The notes under the pieces were generated by a model that saw only the letters and a program-made list of their open reading frames with translations, had not been told where the DNA came from and searched no databases. A DNA stretch of 64,000 nucleotides from Paenarthrobacter sp. Its GTDB lineage: Bacteria > Actinomycetota > Actinomycetes > Actinomycetales > Micrococcaceae. The DNA lies in assembly GCA_031179305.1 (NCBI GenBank), contig JAPSHX010000002.1, forward strand, positions 248,001 to 312,000. Reading direction: 5' to 3'. Shown piece by piece: positions 25,818-35,376 of the stretch; the stretch's first letter is position 1, and each line of letters begins with the position of its first letter. A program made the position numbers and the translations under genes.

Positions 25818-26141
25818 CCCCTGAGTGCAGCTGACTGCTCCCTATTGCGACACAAGTCACAGCAATTTCAGGAACCTCATTTTCAGGATCGGCTGCCCGC
25901 GGATTCCACGCGAGCCCCTGCCATCGGAATAGTCCGGCGCCGGACGGTCTGTTAATGGGAACATCGTTCGGCTAAATCGAGTGTCAGCAACCGTTTCTTC
26001 GATTCACCGTGGGCTAGCGGGCTGGTGACATAATTAAGTTTGGCGGGTTGAAGTCTGCTAGAGCAGCCAAACCTTCGTACTGCTGCCGCATTCCCCGCCC
26101 ACCGCGAAACGTCTCCGTGACCCGATGAAAGTGATTTCTTC
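25818..26141. other. Intergenic region before the amino-acid ABC operon
   Basis: No gene is visible in these 324 bases. They hold a perfect 14-bp palindrome (25932-25945), a -10-like CATAAT at 26029-26034 without a convincing -35, and a leader hairpin (26038-26044 with 26066-26072, with an inner CTGCT/AGCAG stem). Confidence 0.5.
25932..25945. promoter_or_regulatory. Perfect 14-bp palindrome, possible operator
   Basis: GTCCGGCGCCGGAC is its own reverse complement and lies about 90 bases upstream of the putative -10 of the transporter operon. It could be a repressor or activator site; a chance GC palindrome is also possible in this genome. Confidence 0.35.
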
Positions 26142-27092
26142 ATGAAATTCAAAGCCCCTAAGTGGCTGTCTGTTGCCCCCGTGGCTGCAGCCCTGGTGAT
26201 TTCCCTGGCAGCATGCGGCGGAGGAACCTCCGAGCCCAGCGGCTCTCCCACCGACGCCCTCGCCGGTAGCGACCAGAAGTCGCTGGACACGTTCACCACC
26301 GCCGACGTTACGGCGCTGGACAAGATCGACAAGTCCCAGCTGGGCCTCATCACCGACGGCACCCTGCGCGTGGGCACCCTCTCCGACGCCCCGCCGAACA
26401 TCTTCATTGATCCTTCCGGCAACTTCACCGGCTACGACAATGAACTCCTGCGCGCCATTGGCGACAAACTGGGGCTCAAGGTCGAGTTTGCCTCCACTGA
26501 CTTCTCAGCGCTCCTGTCCCAGGTGGGCAACAAGCAGTTCGACGTCGGATCCTCCTCGATCTCCACCACGGACGCCCGTCGCGAGACGGTCGGTTTCACC
26601 AATGGCTACGACTTCGGCTACATGGCAATCGTGACCAAGAGCGACTCCAAGGTCACCGGCTTCGCGGACGTCAAGGAAGGCCTGCGCATCGGCGTTGTCC
26701 AGGGCACCGTCCAGGATGACTACATGACCAACACCCTGAAGATCGAGCCGGTCCGTTTCCCTGACTACAACACCGTTTACGGCAACGTAAAGAACGGCCA
26801 GATCGATGCCTGGGTTGCACCTTCCCAGCAGGCCGAAGGCCAGGTCAAGGACGGCGACAACACCAAGATCGCCGAGAAGGTTGTCAACACCCAGAACTTC
26901 ACCGCTTACGCAGTGAACAAAGACAACCAGCCGCTGATTGATGCCCTGAACTCCGGTCTGGACGCAGTCATCGCTGACGGAACCTGGGCCAAGCTCACAG
27001 CCGAGTGGTACAAGGACCGTCCGACTGCCGCCGAGCAGACCCCCCAGGGCTGGAAGCCGGGCAGCAAGGCCGTCCAGCTCCCCGCCAAGTAA
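26142..27092 (+). CDS. Amino-acid ABC transporter substrate-binding lipoprotein
   Basis: The 316-residue protein starts with a lipoprotein signal peptide ending in LAACGGG, so Cys25 is the likely lipidated residue. The rest is a family 3 periplasmic-type binding fold (SBP_bac_3), with GTLRVGTLSDAPPNIF and YDNELLRAIGDKLGL typical of polar amino-acid receptors. The permease and ATPase genes follow on the same strand, completing an importer. The ligand is not predictable; glutamate/glutamine or cystine-type substrates are common for the family. Confidence 0.9.
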   Translation: MKFKAPKWLSVAPVAAALVISLAACGGGTSEPSGSPTDALAGSDQKSLDTFTTADVTALDKIDKSQLGLITDGTLRVGTLSDAPPNIFIDPSGNFTGYDNELLRAIGDKLGLKVEFASTDFSALLSQVGNKQFDVGSSSISTTDARRETVGFTNGYDFGYMAIVTKSDSKVTGFADVKEGLRIGVVQGTVQDDYMTNTLKIEPVRFPDYNTVYGNVKNGQIDAWVAPSQQAEGQVKDGDNTKIAEKVVNTQNFTAYAVNKDNQPLIDALNSGLDAVIADGTWAKLTAEWYKDRPTAAEQTPQGWKPGSKAVQLPAK

Positions 27093-27104
27093 CCAAGGCG
27101 TTCC

Positions 27105-27869
27105 ATGGATATCCTCAATCAATTAGCCAACACCTTCTTTGACTGGAAGGCGATGGGCGAAGTCATCCCCAAGATGTTCGCCGTCGGTCTGCCCAACACC
27201 ATCGTCCTGGCTGTCGTCTCGGGCGTCATCGGGACCGCGCTCGGGATGTTGCTCGCCCTGATGGGGATCTCCCGGAACGCGGCAGCACGGTGGGTAGCCC
27301 GCATCTACACGGACATTCTCCGCGGGCTCCCTCCAGTGCTGACTATCCTGGTCATCGGGTTTGGCTTCGGCCCGATCATTCGTGAACTAACCGGCTCAAC
27401 CAGCCCGTACCCCATGGCCATCGCGGCGTTGTCCTTGATGTCCGGCGCGTACATCGGGGAGATCTTCCGTTCCGGCATCCAAAGCGTGGACAAGGGCCAG
27501 CTCGAAGCGACCCGTGCGCTCGGGTTCAGCTACGGCTCGTCCATGCGCCTGGTGGTAGTGCCTCAAGGCATCCGCCGCGTTCTTCCGGCCTTGGTCAACC
27601 AGTTCATCGCGCTGATCAAGGAATCCTCGCTGGTGTTCATGCTCGGCCTTCTGGCGACGGAGCGTGAGATCTTCCAGATCGGCAAGGACGCAGCTGCCAA
27701 CAGCGGCAACCTGTCCCCTTACGTGGCGGCAGCCATCTTCTACCTGGCGCTGACCATCCCGCTCACGCACTTCGTGAACTTTATTGACGCCCGCATGCGC
27801 GCTGGTCGCCCCGAGAAGAAGGAACCGGACGAGGCAGCAGCCCTCGTAGGAAAGGGAGCCCAGGCATGA
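27105..27869 (+). CDS. Amino-acid ABC transporter permease
   Basis: The 254-residue protein has several hydrophobic helices of the HisM/GlnP type. The EAA loop for ATPase docking reads [27 protein letters not shown] (within residues 127-153). The start is 12 bases after the receptor stop with AAGG upstream, and its end overlaps the ATPase start by four bases (ATGA). Only one permease gene is present, so it probably acts as a homodimer. Confidence 0.92.
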   Translation: MDILNQLANTFFDWKAMGEVIPKMFAVGLPNTIVLAVVSGVIGTALGMLLALMGISRNAAARWVARIYTDILRGLPPVLTILVIGFGFGPIIRELTGSTSPYPMAIAALSLMSGAYIGEIFRSGIQSVDKGQLEATRALGFSYGSSMRLVVVPQGIRRVLPALVNQFIALIKESSLVFMLGLLATEREIFQIGKDAAANSGNLSPYVAAAIFYLALTIPLTHFVNFIDARMRAGRPEKKEPDEAAALVGKGAQA

Positions 27870-28603
27870 GTGAATTCGCATCAGGCACGTTGACGGCGAA
27901 AAACATCCACCTGTCGTTCGGCAGCAACCATGTGTTGCGGGGCATCGATCTTCACGTCGAGAAGGGCACCACGGCCTCCGTGATCGGCCCGTCCGGCTCA
28001 GGGAAGTCAACGCTGCTCCGTGTCATGAACCGGCTTATCGAGCCGGATCAAGGCGACATCCTGCTGGATGGACGTTCGGTCCTCAAGGACAACCCGGACG
28101 AACTGCGTCGCCGCATTGGCATGGTCTTCCAGCAGTTCAACCTCTTTCCGCACAAGACGGTGGCTGAGAACATCTCGCTGGCGCTGCGCAAACTCCGTGG
28201 CATGTCCAAGGAGCAGGCGCGAGACGAGGCCCTGGCCCAGCTGGATCTGGTCGGTTTGAAGCATAAGGCCGATTCCCGTCCGGCCAACCTCTCAGGCGGA
28301 CAGCAGCAGCGTGTAGCGATTGCACGTGCGCTGGCCATGAAGCCTGAGGTGATGTTCTTTGACGAAGCCACCTCCGCGCTGGACCCGGAACTCGTCAAGG
28401 GTGTTCTTGCGCTCATGACGGACCTGGCTCAGGGAGGGATGACCATGGTGGTGGTAACCCACGAAATGGGCTTCTCCCGCAACGTCTCGGACATCGTGAC
28501 CTTCATGGACGCTGGCGTGGTTGTTGAATCCGGGCCTCCGGAACAGCTGTTCACCAACCCGCAAACAGAACGCCTTCAGGGTTTCCTTTCGGACGTCCTC
28601 TAA
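27866..28603 (+). CDS. Amino-acid ABC transporter ATP-binding protein
   Basis: The 245-residue GlnQ-type ATPase shows Walker A (GPSGSGKST), the Q loop ([12 protein letters not shown]), the ABC signature [15 protein letters not shown], Walker B ([12 protein letters not shown]) and the switch His (VVTHEMGF). It drives uptake of the receptor-bound amino acid. Its start is translationally coupled to the permease, and a strong terminator closes the operon 30 bases downstream. Confidence 0.95.
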   Translation: MSEFASGTLTAKNIHLSFGSNHVLRGIDLHVEKGTTASVIGPSGSGKSTLLRVMNRLIEPDQGDILLDGRSVLKDNPDELRRRIGMVFQQFNLFPHKTVAENISLALRKLRGMSKEQARDEALAQLDLVGLKHKADSRPANLSGGQQQRVAIARALAMKPEVMFFDEATSALDPELVKGVLALMTDLAQGGMTMVVVTHEMGFSRNVSDIVTFMDAGVVVESGPPEQLFTNPQTERLQGFLSDVL

Positions 28604-28632
28604 TAACCTCTCAGCAGGATTACACCCGTTAC

Positions 28633-28669
28633 AAAGAACCCCGCCTTCCAAACGAAGGCGGGGTTCTTT
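28633..28669. terminator. Bidirectional terminator after the ABC operon
   Basis: A 16-bp perfect stem (28633-28648 with 28654-28669) and a 5-base loop end in TTCTTTG on the plus strand and TTTGTAAC on the minus strand. It separates convergent units. Confidence 0.9.
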
Positions 28670-28693
28670 GCTGTTCTCAAAGCCCTGGAGCCG

Positions 28694-29980
28694 CTACTGA
28701 CCGGCCTTGACCCGGAGCACCGTAAGCGCCGCGGCGTCCACCTTGGCCCGGAACGCAGGATCTGCCGTGGCTTTCTGCACCACAGCCTGGTGCATCGCTG
28801 GAATGCTCGCGGGATCAGCACATACCAGCATGGTTCCGCCTGCGCCGAAGAAATTCAGTGCACGCTCGGCATCGGACCATGCTTCCAGCTGGGCCGCACT
28901 GCAGAGGTCATCCGATAGGACGATCCCCTTGAAGCCTGCGTCAGCACGCAGCATCGTATCCATCACCGTGGATGAGAACGGTGCAATGTTGGCGGCGTCG
29001 ATCTTGTCGTAGTAAGCATTCGAAACCATGACCCACTGGGTGCCCGATTTGATGGCAGCATGGAACGGCTCCAATGCGGGATCGTTCTGTGTGGTTGTCG
29101 TGTCACGGACATCGCTGGTGACGTCCGTGTTGGGAACAACCCTGCCAAGCCCTGGGAAATGCTTCACCACCGGGGCCACGCCGGCGTCCTTCATGCCATC
29201 GGCAAAGGCATTGCCCAGCAGCGAGACGTTGGCTGGATCATAGCCGTACTCCCGCTGAAAATGGCCGATGGGGGCATTGGACGGTGCAAACTGAGGGCTG
29301 GTCACTGTATCCAAGACTGGCGCGAGGTTAACGTTGACGCCAACGCTGCTAAGTTCCTTCCCCCACGTTGCAGCATCCGCGCGGAGTTTGGCCGCCCCTG
29401 AGGACGCTTGGACCAGGGCCGTGGGGATGGCGGAGAACCCCGGACCGGAGAGGACCTGGACGTATCCGCCCTCTTGGTCGGTGGCCACGAAAAGGGGCAC
29501 TCCGCCGGTGGTTGCGGCAGAGACCGTGCCTGTCAACGAAGACACAAGGGACGCCGTGGGGGCGGTTCCGGCCTTGCTGCGTCCGCTGAGGTAAACGTTC
29601 CCGGCGTGATATCTGGTCAACGCTTCCATGGTTCCCGGTTCGGCGCCGCTGGCTTTGGCTGCCACCATGAACAGTTGTCCCACCCGCTGCTCAAGGCTGA
29701 GTGCGGCGAGCTGCTGCTCCGCAGTTGACGGCGCGCTGGGCGCCGGCGCAGGCAAAACGGACGGGGGCGGGGAAGGAACCGCGGACTGGGTAGCTGACGC
29801 CGGCGGCGTTGTCGGAGCGGGCGTCGCGGAAGGCGAAGAAGCAGCCGCCGACGGCGTTCCCTCCCTCGGGCCTTGGCCGGAACTTTGTGTGCCACTGGAA
29901 CAGCCGGCGGCCACGACCAGCAGCACTCCGGCGGTGGTGATGCTGACACTCAATGATGCAATGGATGGGGACTTGCGCAT
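28694..29980 (-). CDS. GH3 beta-N-acetylhexosaminidase-like lipoprotein (NagZ-related)
   Basis: The 428-residue protein has a lipoprotein signal peptide (VVAAGCSSG, lipid Cys at about 27) and a Pro/Ala/Ser-rich spacer to about residue 85. A glycoside hydrolase family 3 barrel follows, with TDQEGGYVQ and KHFPGLGRVVPNTDV, the region that carries the acid/base loop, and SDDL bearing the likely nucleophile Asp. Relatives cleave N-acetylglucosamine from muropeptides or lipoproteins. It is anchored outside the cell and so differs from cytoplasmic E. coli NagZ. It lies downstream of hemL on the same strand with a weak hairpin between them. Confidence 0.88.
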   Translation of the reverse strand: MRKSPSIASLSVSITTAGVLLVVAAGCSSGTQSSGQGPREGTPSAAASSPSATPAPTTPPASATQSAVPSPPPSVLPAPAPSAPSTAEQQLAALSLEQRVGQLFMVAAKASGAEPGTMEALTRYHAGNVYLSGRSKAGTAPTASLVSSLTGTVSAATTGGVPLFVATDQEGGYVQVLSGPGFSAIPTALVQASSGAAKLRADAATWGKELSSVGVNVNLAPVLDTVTSPQFAPSNAPIGHFQREYGYDPANVSLLGNAFADGMKDAGVAPVVKHFPGLGRVVPNTDVTSDVRDTTTTQNDPALEPFHAAIKSGTQWVMVSNAYYDKIDAANIAPFSSTVMDTMLRADAGFKGIVLSDDLCSAAQLEAWSDAERALNFFGAGGTMLVCADPASIPAMHQAVVQKATADPAFRAKVDAAALTVLRVKAGQ

Positions 29981-30042
29981 GGTAAACCGTGAATTCGTTG
30001 GGGGTGGGTTTCCACCTACGAGCCTACCCCGGGACAGGCAAC

Positions 30043-30083
30043 GATGCCCCGGCCAGCAGCTTCAAGCAACTGCCCGGGGCATC
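30043..30083 (-). terminator. Weak hairpin after hemL
   Basis: A 10-bp perfect stem (30043-30052 with 30074-30083) with a 21-base loop begins 9 bases after the hemL stop. There is no U tract, so it may only slow or partly stop transcription between the haem cluster and the NagZ-like gene. Confidence 0.4.
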
Positions 30084-30092
30084 ACCAAATAA

Positions 30093-31412
30093 CTAGGCCG
30101 TAGCGCCCGCTGCAGCTTTCGCTGCTGCCGGAAGGGCGTCGATAATCCGGTTCATCGCGGCGTCGTCATGGGCAGCGGAGAGGAACCAGGCTTCGAAGAC
30201 AGACGGCGGGAGGTAAACGCCGGAGTCCAGCATGGAGTGGAAGAACGGGGCGTATCGGAAGCTTTCCTGGCGCTGGGCGTCGTCGTAGTTGTGCACGCCG
30301 CGGGCAGAGGTACCAAACGCAAGCGAGAAGAGGTTGCCCGCCCGCTGGATTGAGTGGTCCACACCGGCCTTATCAAGGGCCGAGGAGAGGGCGGCAGAGA
30401 GCTCCAGAGAACGGGCATCAACGTAGGCGTAGACCTCAGGGGTTGCATTCGTCAGCGTGGCCACACCTGCGGCCATGGCCACAGGGTTTCCGGATAACGT
30501 ACCGGCCTGGTAAACCGGGCCTACGGGAGCGAGGTAGTCCATGACGTCGGCGCGGCCGCCGAGTGCCGCCGTCGGCATTCCGCCGCCGATGACCTTGCCG
30601 AAGGTGAGCAGGTCCGGAGCCCAGCCTTCCTGGCGGCCGGTCAATCCCCAATAGCCGGCGTAGCCAGTGCGGAAGCCGGTTAGGACTTCGTCGAGGATGA
30701 GGAGCGCACCGTGTTCCTTCGTGATACGGGATAGGCCCGCGTTGAAGCCCTCGCCCGGGGTGACGACGCCCATGTTCGCGGGAGCCGCTTCCGTGATGAC
30801 GGCAGCGATGTTTTGGCCGTGGGCAGCGAAGGCAGCCTCGACGGCAGCGAGATCGTTGTAAGGCAGAACCAGGGTCTCAGCTGCGGTGGCCTCTGTGACA
30901 CCGGCAGAGCCGGGCAGTGCCAACGTGGCGACGCCGGATCCAGCGGCCGCCAGCAGTCCGTCCAGGTGCCCGTGGTAGCAACCGGCGAACTTGATGATCA
31001 GGTTGCGGCCCGTGAAACCGCGGGCCAGGCGAACGGCCGTCATGGTGGCTTCGGTTCCGGTGGACACCATCCGCAGGCGTTCGACGGCGGACACCCGGTC
31101 CTTGACGATCGCGGCAAGGTTGGCTTCATCCGGCGTGGAGGCTCCGAAGGAAAGGCCGCGGTCCACAGCTGCGTGAACGGCGTCAAGCACGGCGGGGTGG
31201 GCGTGGCCCAGCAGCGCCGGCCCCCAAGAACAGACAAGGTCTACGTATTCCTTACCGTCGGCGTCCGTCAGGTAGGCGCCCTTGGCGGACACCATGAACA
31301 TCGGAGTGCCGCCCACCGACCCGAAGGCCCGCACCGGCGAATTCACGCCGCCGGGCATCAGGGACCGGGCGCGGTCGAACAGTTGATCGGACACGGGGGT
31401 GTTTGACGTCAT
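30093..31412 (-). CDS. hemL: Glutamate-1-semialdehyde 2,1-aminomutase
   Basis: This 439-residue PLP enzyme converts glutamate 1-semialdehyde to 5-aminolevulinate, the second step of the C5 haem route after HemA. The Schiff-base Lys lies in [12 protein letters not shown], the PLP-contacting Asp in [11 protein letters not shown], and the family start [20 protein letters not shown] is present. ATG 31412 follows AGGAACC. It is the last haem gene of the cluster, five bases after the monooxygenase-like gene. Confidence 0.96.
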   Translation of the reverse strand: MTSNTPVSDQLFDRARSLMPGGVNSPVRAFGSVGGTPMFMVSAKGAYLTDADGKEYVDLVCSWGPALLGHAHPAVLDAVHAAVDRGLSFGASTPDEANLAAIVKDRVSAVERLRMVSTGTEATMTAVRLARGFTGRNLIIKFAGCYHGHLDGLLAAAGSGVATLALPGSAGVTEATAAETLVLPYNDLAAVEAAFAAHGQNIAAVITEAAPANMGVVTPGEGFNAGLSRITKEHGALLILDEVLTGFRTGYAGYWGLTGRQEGWAPDLLTFGKVIGGGMPTAALGGRADVMDYLAPVGPVYQAGTLSGNPVAMAAGVATLTNATPEVYAYVDARSLELSAALSSALDKAGVDHSIQRAGNLFSLAFGTSARGVHNYDDAQRQESFRYAPFFHSMLDSGVYLPPSVFEAWFLSAAHDDAAMNRIIDALPAAAKAAAGATA

Positions 31413-31417
31413 GGTTC

Positions 31418-32536
31418 CTATTCTTTCAGTGATTCAGGGAGCGGCATGGCCGCCACCTGGGATGCTGTGGCCAACAGCTCAGCAACCCGCGGGGCTACCT
31501 CGGTGCCGTAAAGCTCGATGCAGCGCATCATGGATTGATGCGGCAATGTTCCATTGCTGTATTTGAGGTCGAAGCGGTCCACGCCAAGGTTCCGCTTGAG
31601 CAGGACGATTTTCTGCGCCACGGTTTCCGGGGAGCCAACGTAGAGGGCACCCTCAGGGCCGCACATGGCATCAAACTCCCCACGGTTGCCTGGGCCCCAG
31701 CCACGCTCGGAACCGATCCTGTTACGCTGCTCCAGCCAATGCGGGAAGAGTTCCTCGCGGGCGGCCTCGTCCGTGTCAGCGATGAAACCGGGTGAGTGCG
31801 TTGCGATCTGACGCATCGGATGGCCGTACTTGGCCATCGCCTCACGGTACAGGTTGACCAGCGGTGCGAAGCGGCGGGGCTCTCCCCCGATAATGGCGAA
31901 AATAATGGGGTAGCCATACTCGGCACAGCGCAAAACAGACTCAGGTGTTCCACCAACACCAATCCAAGCCGGCAGCAGGTGGTGCTGCAGTTTCGGGTAC
32001 ACCTGCAGCCCATTGACGTTGGGCCGTGTGCGCCCCTCCCAATGGACCGGTTTTTGTGCCCGAACCTTATCGAACAGCTCCAGTTTTTCCTCGAACAAGA
32101 CTTCGTAGTCCGCCAGATCCAAGCCAAACAGCGGGAACGACTCCACGAACGAACCCCTGCCAAGCATTACCTCTGCCCTGCCGTTGGACAACGCATCCAC
32201 TGTGGCGAAACGCTGGAAGACCCGGATCGGATCATCGGAGCTGAGCACGGTAACGGCTGACCCCAAGCGAATCCGTGAGGTCACTGCGGCTGCCGCTGCA
32301 AGGAAGACTTCGGGCGCGGACACAGCGAAATCGCGGCGGTGGTGTTCGCCCACACCGAACGCATGGATTCCGACGGCGTCAGCCAGCTTTGCTTCCTGGA
32401 GCAGTTCACGCAGGACGCGCGCATGTTCCTTCGGGTTCCCATCGGCATCCACACCGGCGTCGCCAAAAGTGTTCAGGCCGAGCAGGATCTTGTTGGCCCC
32501 CACCGGAGCGGTGGGGTCGGAGGAAACGGATGTCAT
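31418..32536 (-). CDS. Luciferase-like (LLM) flavin-dependent monooxygenase family protein
   Basis: The 372-residue TIM-barrel protein belongs to the bacterial-luciferase/alkanesulfonate monooxygenase superfamily, with typical patches [39 protein letters not shown] and [15 protein letters not shown]. Such enzymes use reduced FMN (or F420 in some actinobacteria). It is inserted between hemB and hemL; its start overlaps the hemB stop by one base (TGATG) and hemL follows after five bases, so it is co-expressed with haem synthesis. No haem-pathway step is known for this family, so the function is open. Confidence 0.88.
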   Translation of the reverse strand: MTSVSSDPTAPVGANKILLGLNTFGDAGVDADGNPKEHARVLRELLQEAKLADAVGIHAFGVGEHHRRDFAVSAPEVFLAAAAAVTSRIRLGSAVTVLSSDDPIRVFQRFATVDALSNGRAEVMLGRGSFVESFPLFGLDLADYEVLFEEKLELFDKVRAQKPVHWEGRTRPNVNGLQVYPKLQHHLLPAWIGVGGTPESVLRCAEYGYPIIFAIIGGEPRRFAPLVNLYREAMAKYGHPMRQIATHSPGFIADTDEAAREELFPHWLEQRNRIGSERGWGPGNRGEFDAMCGPEGALYVGSPETVAQKIVLLKRNLGVDRFDLKYSNGTLPHQSMMRCIELYGTEVAPRVAELLATASQVAAMPLPESLKE

Positions 32537-33516
32537 CAGGACTCCTTCAGCCAGCCTGCCAGTTCGGAGGCCCAGTAGGTCAGGACGGTGTCGGCCCCGG
32601 CACGCTTGATGCCGAGGACAGACTCTGTGATGGCACCGCGCCTGTCAATCCAGCCGTTGGCCGCGGCCGCTTCGATCATGGCGTATTCACCCGAGATTTG
32701 GTAGGCCGACACCGGCACCGGGCTCATTGCAGCGACGTCGGCCAGGATGTCCAGGTAACTCATGGCAGGCTTGACCATAACCATGTCAGCGCCTTCTTCA
32801 AGGTCCAGCTCAACTTCCAGGACGGCCTCCCGACGGTTGGCCGCATCCATTTGGTATGTCCGGCGATCACCCTTGAGCTGGGAATCCACGGCCTCACGGA
32901 ACGGGCCGTAGAACGCTGATGCGTACTTGGCAGCATAGGCAAGAATGGCCGTGTTCTTGTGTCCGGATTCCTCCAGGGCTTGGCGGATGACCGCAATCTG
33001 GCCGTCCATCATTCCCGAGGGGCCCAGCATGTGGGCTCCGGCATCGGCCTGGGCGACTGCCATCCGGCCATAGATCTCCAGCGTGGCGTCGTTGTCCACA
33101 TAGCCATCGGCATCAAGGACGCCGCAGTGGCCGTGGTCCGTGAATTCGTCGAGGCAAACGTCGCCCATGATCACCAAGTCATCGCCGACCTCGGCCTTGA
33201 CGTCACGAATGGCCTTGTTCAGGACGCCTTCAGGGTCCAGCGAGGCGGTGCCTTGCGCGTCACGTACCGCGGGCACGCCGAACAGCATGATGCCGCCGAC
33301 GCCCAACTCCACGGCTTCCGCGGCCGCCCGCTTCAGGGACTCGGTGGTGTGCTGGACGACCCCCGGCATGGAACTGATGGGGCTCGGCTCGGTAAGTCCC
33401 TCCCGGATGAACGCTGGAAGGATCAGGTCCGCGGGCGCCAGACGGGTCTCGGCGGTGAGCCTGCGCATGGCGGGAGTTGCGCGCAAGCGGCGGGGACGAT
33501 GGTTCGGAAAGCTCAT
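32536..33516 (-). CDS. hemB: Porphobilinogen synthase (5-aminolevulinate dehydratase)
   Basis: The 326-residue enzyme condenses two 5-aminolevulinate molecules to porphobilinogen. The two active-site lysines lie in [14 protein letters not shown] and [10 protein letters not shown]. The metal-binding stretch reads [17 protein letters not shown]; it lacks the third Cys of zinc-dependent forms and has the Asp-rich arrangement of Mg-stimulated enzymes. Its ATG overlaps the hemD stop (ATGA). Confidence 0.96.
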   Translation of the reverse strand: MSFPNHRPRRLRATPAMRRLTAETRLAPADLILPAFIREGLTEPSPISSMPGVVQHTTESLKRAAAEAVELGVGGIMLFGVPAVRDAQGTASLDPEGVLNKAIRDVKAEVGDDLVIMGDVCLDEFTDHGHCGVLDADGYVDNDATLEIYGRMAVAQADAGAHMLGPSGMMDGQIAVIRQALEESGHKNTAILAYAAKYASAFYGPFREAVDSQLKGDRRTYQMDAANRREAVLEVELDLEEGADMVMVKPAMSYLDILADVAAMSPVPVSAYQISGEYAMIEAAAANGWIDRRGAITESVLGIKRAGADTVLTYWASELAGWLKES

Positions 33517-34367
33517 TGCGGGTTCCCTTCGTTGGCGAAAATAGACTGCAGGGCGGCCACAATGCCGTCCGGGGTTGGTTCTTTGGCTGTGACTGCAACG
33601 GCGAGGCCGATCCGCGAGGCCTCTGCCGCCGTCGGACGCCCGATGGCGACTAAGCGGCAGGTGCCCAATGCAGGAAATAATTGGGCGATGCGACGCGCGG
33701 CACTGGGAGAAGCAGCCACGATTGCGTCCAGAGTTCCAGCATCGAGTGCGGTGCGTGCCTCTTCAGGGCTGAGCGTTGCCGGAACGTCTGGTGCGGAAAG
33801 CACGACGCCGGATTGAAGTTCCGCTGTCAGGCGGAGTTCCGCACGGGCAGGGTAATCAACCGTGTGGTAGGCGACAACGGAGGTCACGTCCGCACCGCTG
33901 GTGGCCAGGCCTTCCCGGAGGACTGGCGAGGCGATGTCAGCTTGGGGCAGGAAAACCCGTCCACTGCTCGCTTCCCACACAGCGAGCAAACCCTCGGCCG
34001 ACTGGACTTGCGCAGGCGCCAAGGCGACGGTGAGGCCAACGGATTCAAGGACTTGGCGGGAGGAGGAGCCGACCGTGGCCACCTTCGTATCGGCTGGGAC
34101 AAGGTCCGCGAGGGCGACGCCGCGCTGAGCAGCTTTCTCCAACAAAACCTGCACGGTAGTGATGCTGCTGATCACCATCCAGTCGAAGTCGCCGGCTACC
34201 AAACGGTCCAAGGCAGCGTCAAGGGGAGCCTGATCCCCCGCCTTCTCAAAATCGATGAGCGGGAGCACCAGAGGCTCCGCTCCCAAACCGCTCAAAAGCG
34301 ATGCCAGCGGGCGCGCACGGTCGGCGGTCCTGGTAATCAGGACGCGCCGACCGGTCAACCCGTTCAA
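33513..34367 (-). CDS. hemD: Uroporphyrinogen-III synthase
   Basis: The product of about 284 residues matches HemD, which closes hydroxymethylbilane with inversion of ring D. Sequence is poorly conserved in this family, but [20 protein letters not shown] at the start, [15 protein letters not shown] in the middle and the C-terminal IGRPTAAEA patch are typical. The frame is open back into hemC. I place the start at TTG 34367, just past the hemC stop; another TTG at about 34388 is possible. It is flanked by hemC and hemB with overlapping or adjacent ends. Confidence 0.85.
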   Translation of the reverse strand: MNGLTGRRVLITRTADRARPLASLLSGLGAEPLVLPLIDFEKAGDQAPLDAALDRLVAGDFDWMVISSITTVQVLLEKAAQRGVALADLVPADTKVATVGSSSRQVLESVGLTVALAPAQVQSAEGLLAVWEASSGRVFLPQADIASPVLREGLATSGADVTSVVAYHTVDYPARAELRLTAELQSGVVLSAPDVPATLSPEEARTALDAGTLDAIVAASPSAARRIAQLFPALGTCRLVAIGRPTAAEASRIGLAVAVTAKEPTPDGIVAALQSIFANEGNPQ

Positions 34368-34377
34368 TTCATGCGTC

Positions 34378-35376
34378 TCAGGACGCCGCAAGGTCCGCGA
34401 TCTCCGCGGCGCCGGCAGCGAGCAAGAGCTCCGCCACCTCGATGCCGAGCAACGTGGCTCCGACTTCCGTGAGGCCGTCGGTGGCTTTCTTCTCGCGCAC
34501 AGTCTTGGTGCCATCCACGGCACAGACTACTGCTTCAAGGTGCAGCATGCTGCCCTTGCGGAAGGCGTAGGCACCAACGGGAGCTGCACAACCGGCTTCG
34601 AGCCTGGCCAGGACTGCACGCTCGGCTGTGACGGCGAGGCGGGTGTCGTCGTCGTTCAGTGCCGCGAGGGCCTGTGCGAGCACGCCGTTTGACCCTTCGG
34701 TGGAACCCGCTGTACTCGGGGCGTCGTTGGTCCGGCATTCGATGGCCAACGCTCCCTGTCCGGGCGCGGGAAGCATGACGTCGGATTCGAAGAACTCGCT
34801 GACAGTGTCCAGGCGGTCCATGCGCTCCAAGCCCGCAGCAGCCAACACCACGGCGTCGAGGTCACAGGACTTGCCCGGAACAACTTCTTCGGTGAGGTTT
34901 CCGGGCAATCCCGGGACACGACCGAGGCGCGTGTCCACGTTCCCTCGGATATCGAGAACCTCGATATCCGGACGTGCAGCCCGAAGCTGAGCGGCACGCC
35001 GTGGCGAGCCTGTGCCTACTTTGGCACCGCCCGGCAGCTCGGCAAGAGTCATACCGTCGCGTGCACAGAGAACGTCACGGACATCCACCCGCTTGGGAGT
35101 TGCTGCGATGCTCAGGCCAAGTGCGGCTCCCGTGGGCAGGTCCTTCAGGGAGTGCACGGCTACATCACAGGTATCAGCGAGAAGGGCATCACGCAGGGCA
35201 GCAACGAACACGCCTGTGCCGCCCATCTGGGAAAGGGATCCGGTTTTGACGTCGCCCTCGGTCTTGATGTGCACGAGCTCTACGGGGAAGCCGCCGACGG
35301 CAGCCAACTGGTCCGCAGTTTGCTGCGTCTGCGTCAGGGCAAGTTTGCTCGCCCTGGTGCCGATGCGAACAGTCAC
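34378..35376 (-). CDS. hemC: Hydroxymethylbilane synthase (porphobilinogen deaminase)
   Basis: The 332-residue enzyme polymerises four porphobilinogens. The dipyrromethane cofactor Cys is in LEAGCAAPVGAYA, and the catalytic region HSLKDLP is present. The start is GTG 35376 (VTVRIGTRASKLALTQTQQ), which overlaps the cpfC stop by four bases (GTGA); an upstream open frame is inside cpfC and not family-like. Confidence 0.95.
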   Translation of the reverse strand: MTVRIGTRASKLALTQTQQTADQLAAVGGFPVELVHIKTEGDVKTGSLSQMGGTGVFVAALRDALLADTCDVAVHSLKDLPTGAALGLSIAATPKRVDVRDVLCARDGMTLAELPGGAKVGTGSPRRAAQLRAARPDIEVLDIRGNVDTRLGRVPGLPGNLTEEVVPGKSCDLDAVVLAAAGLERMDRLDTVSEFFESDVMLPAPGQGALAIECRTNDAPSTAGSTEGSNGVLAQALAALNDDDTRLAVTAERAVLARLEAGCAAPVGAYAFRKGSMLHLEAVVCAVDGTKTVREKKATDGLTEVGATLLGIEVAELLLAAGAAEIADLAAS

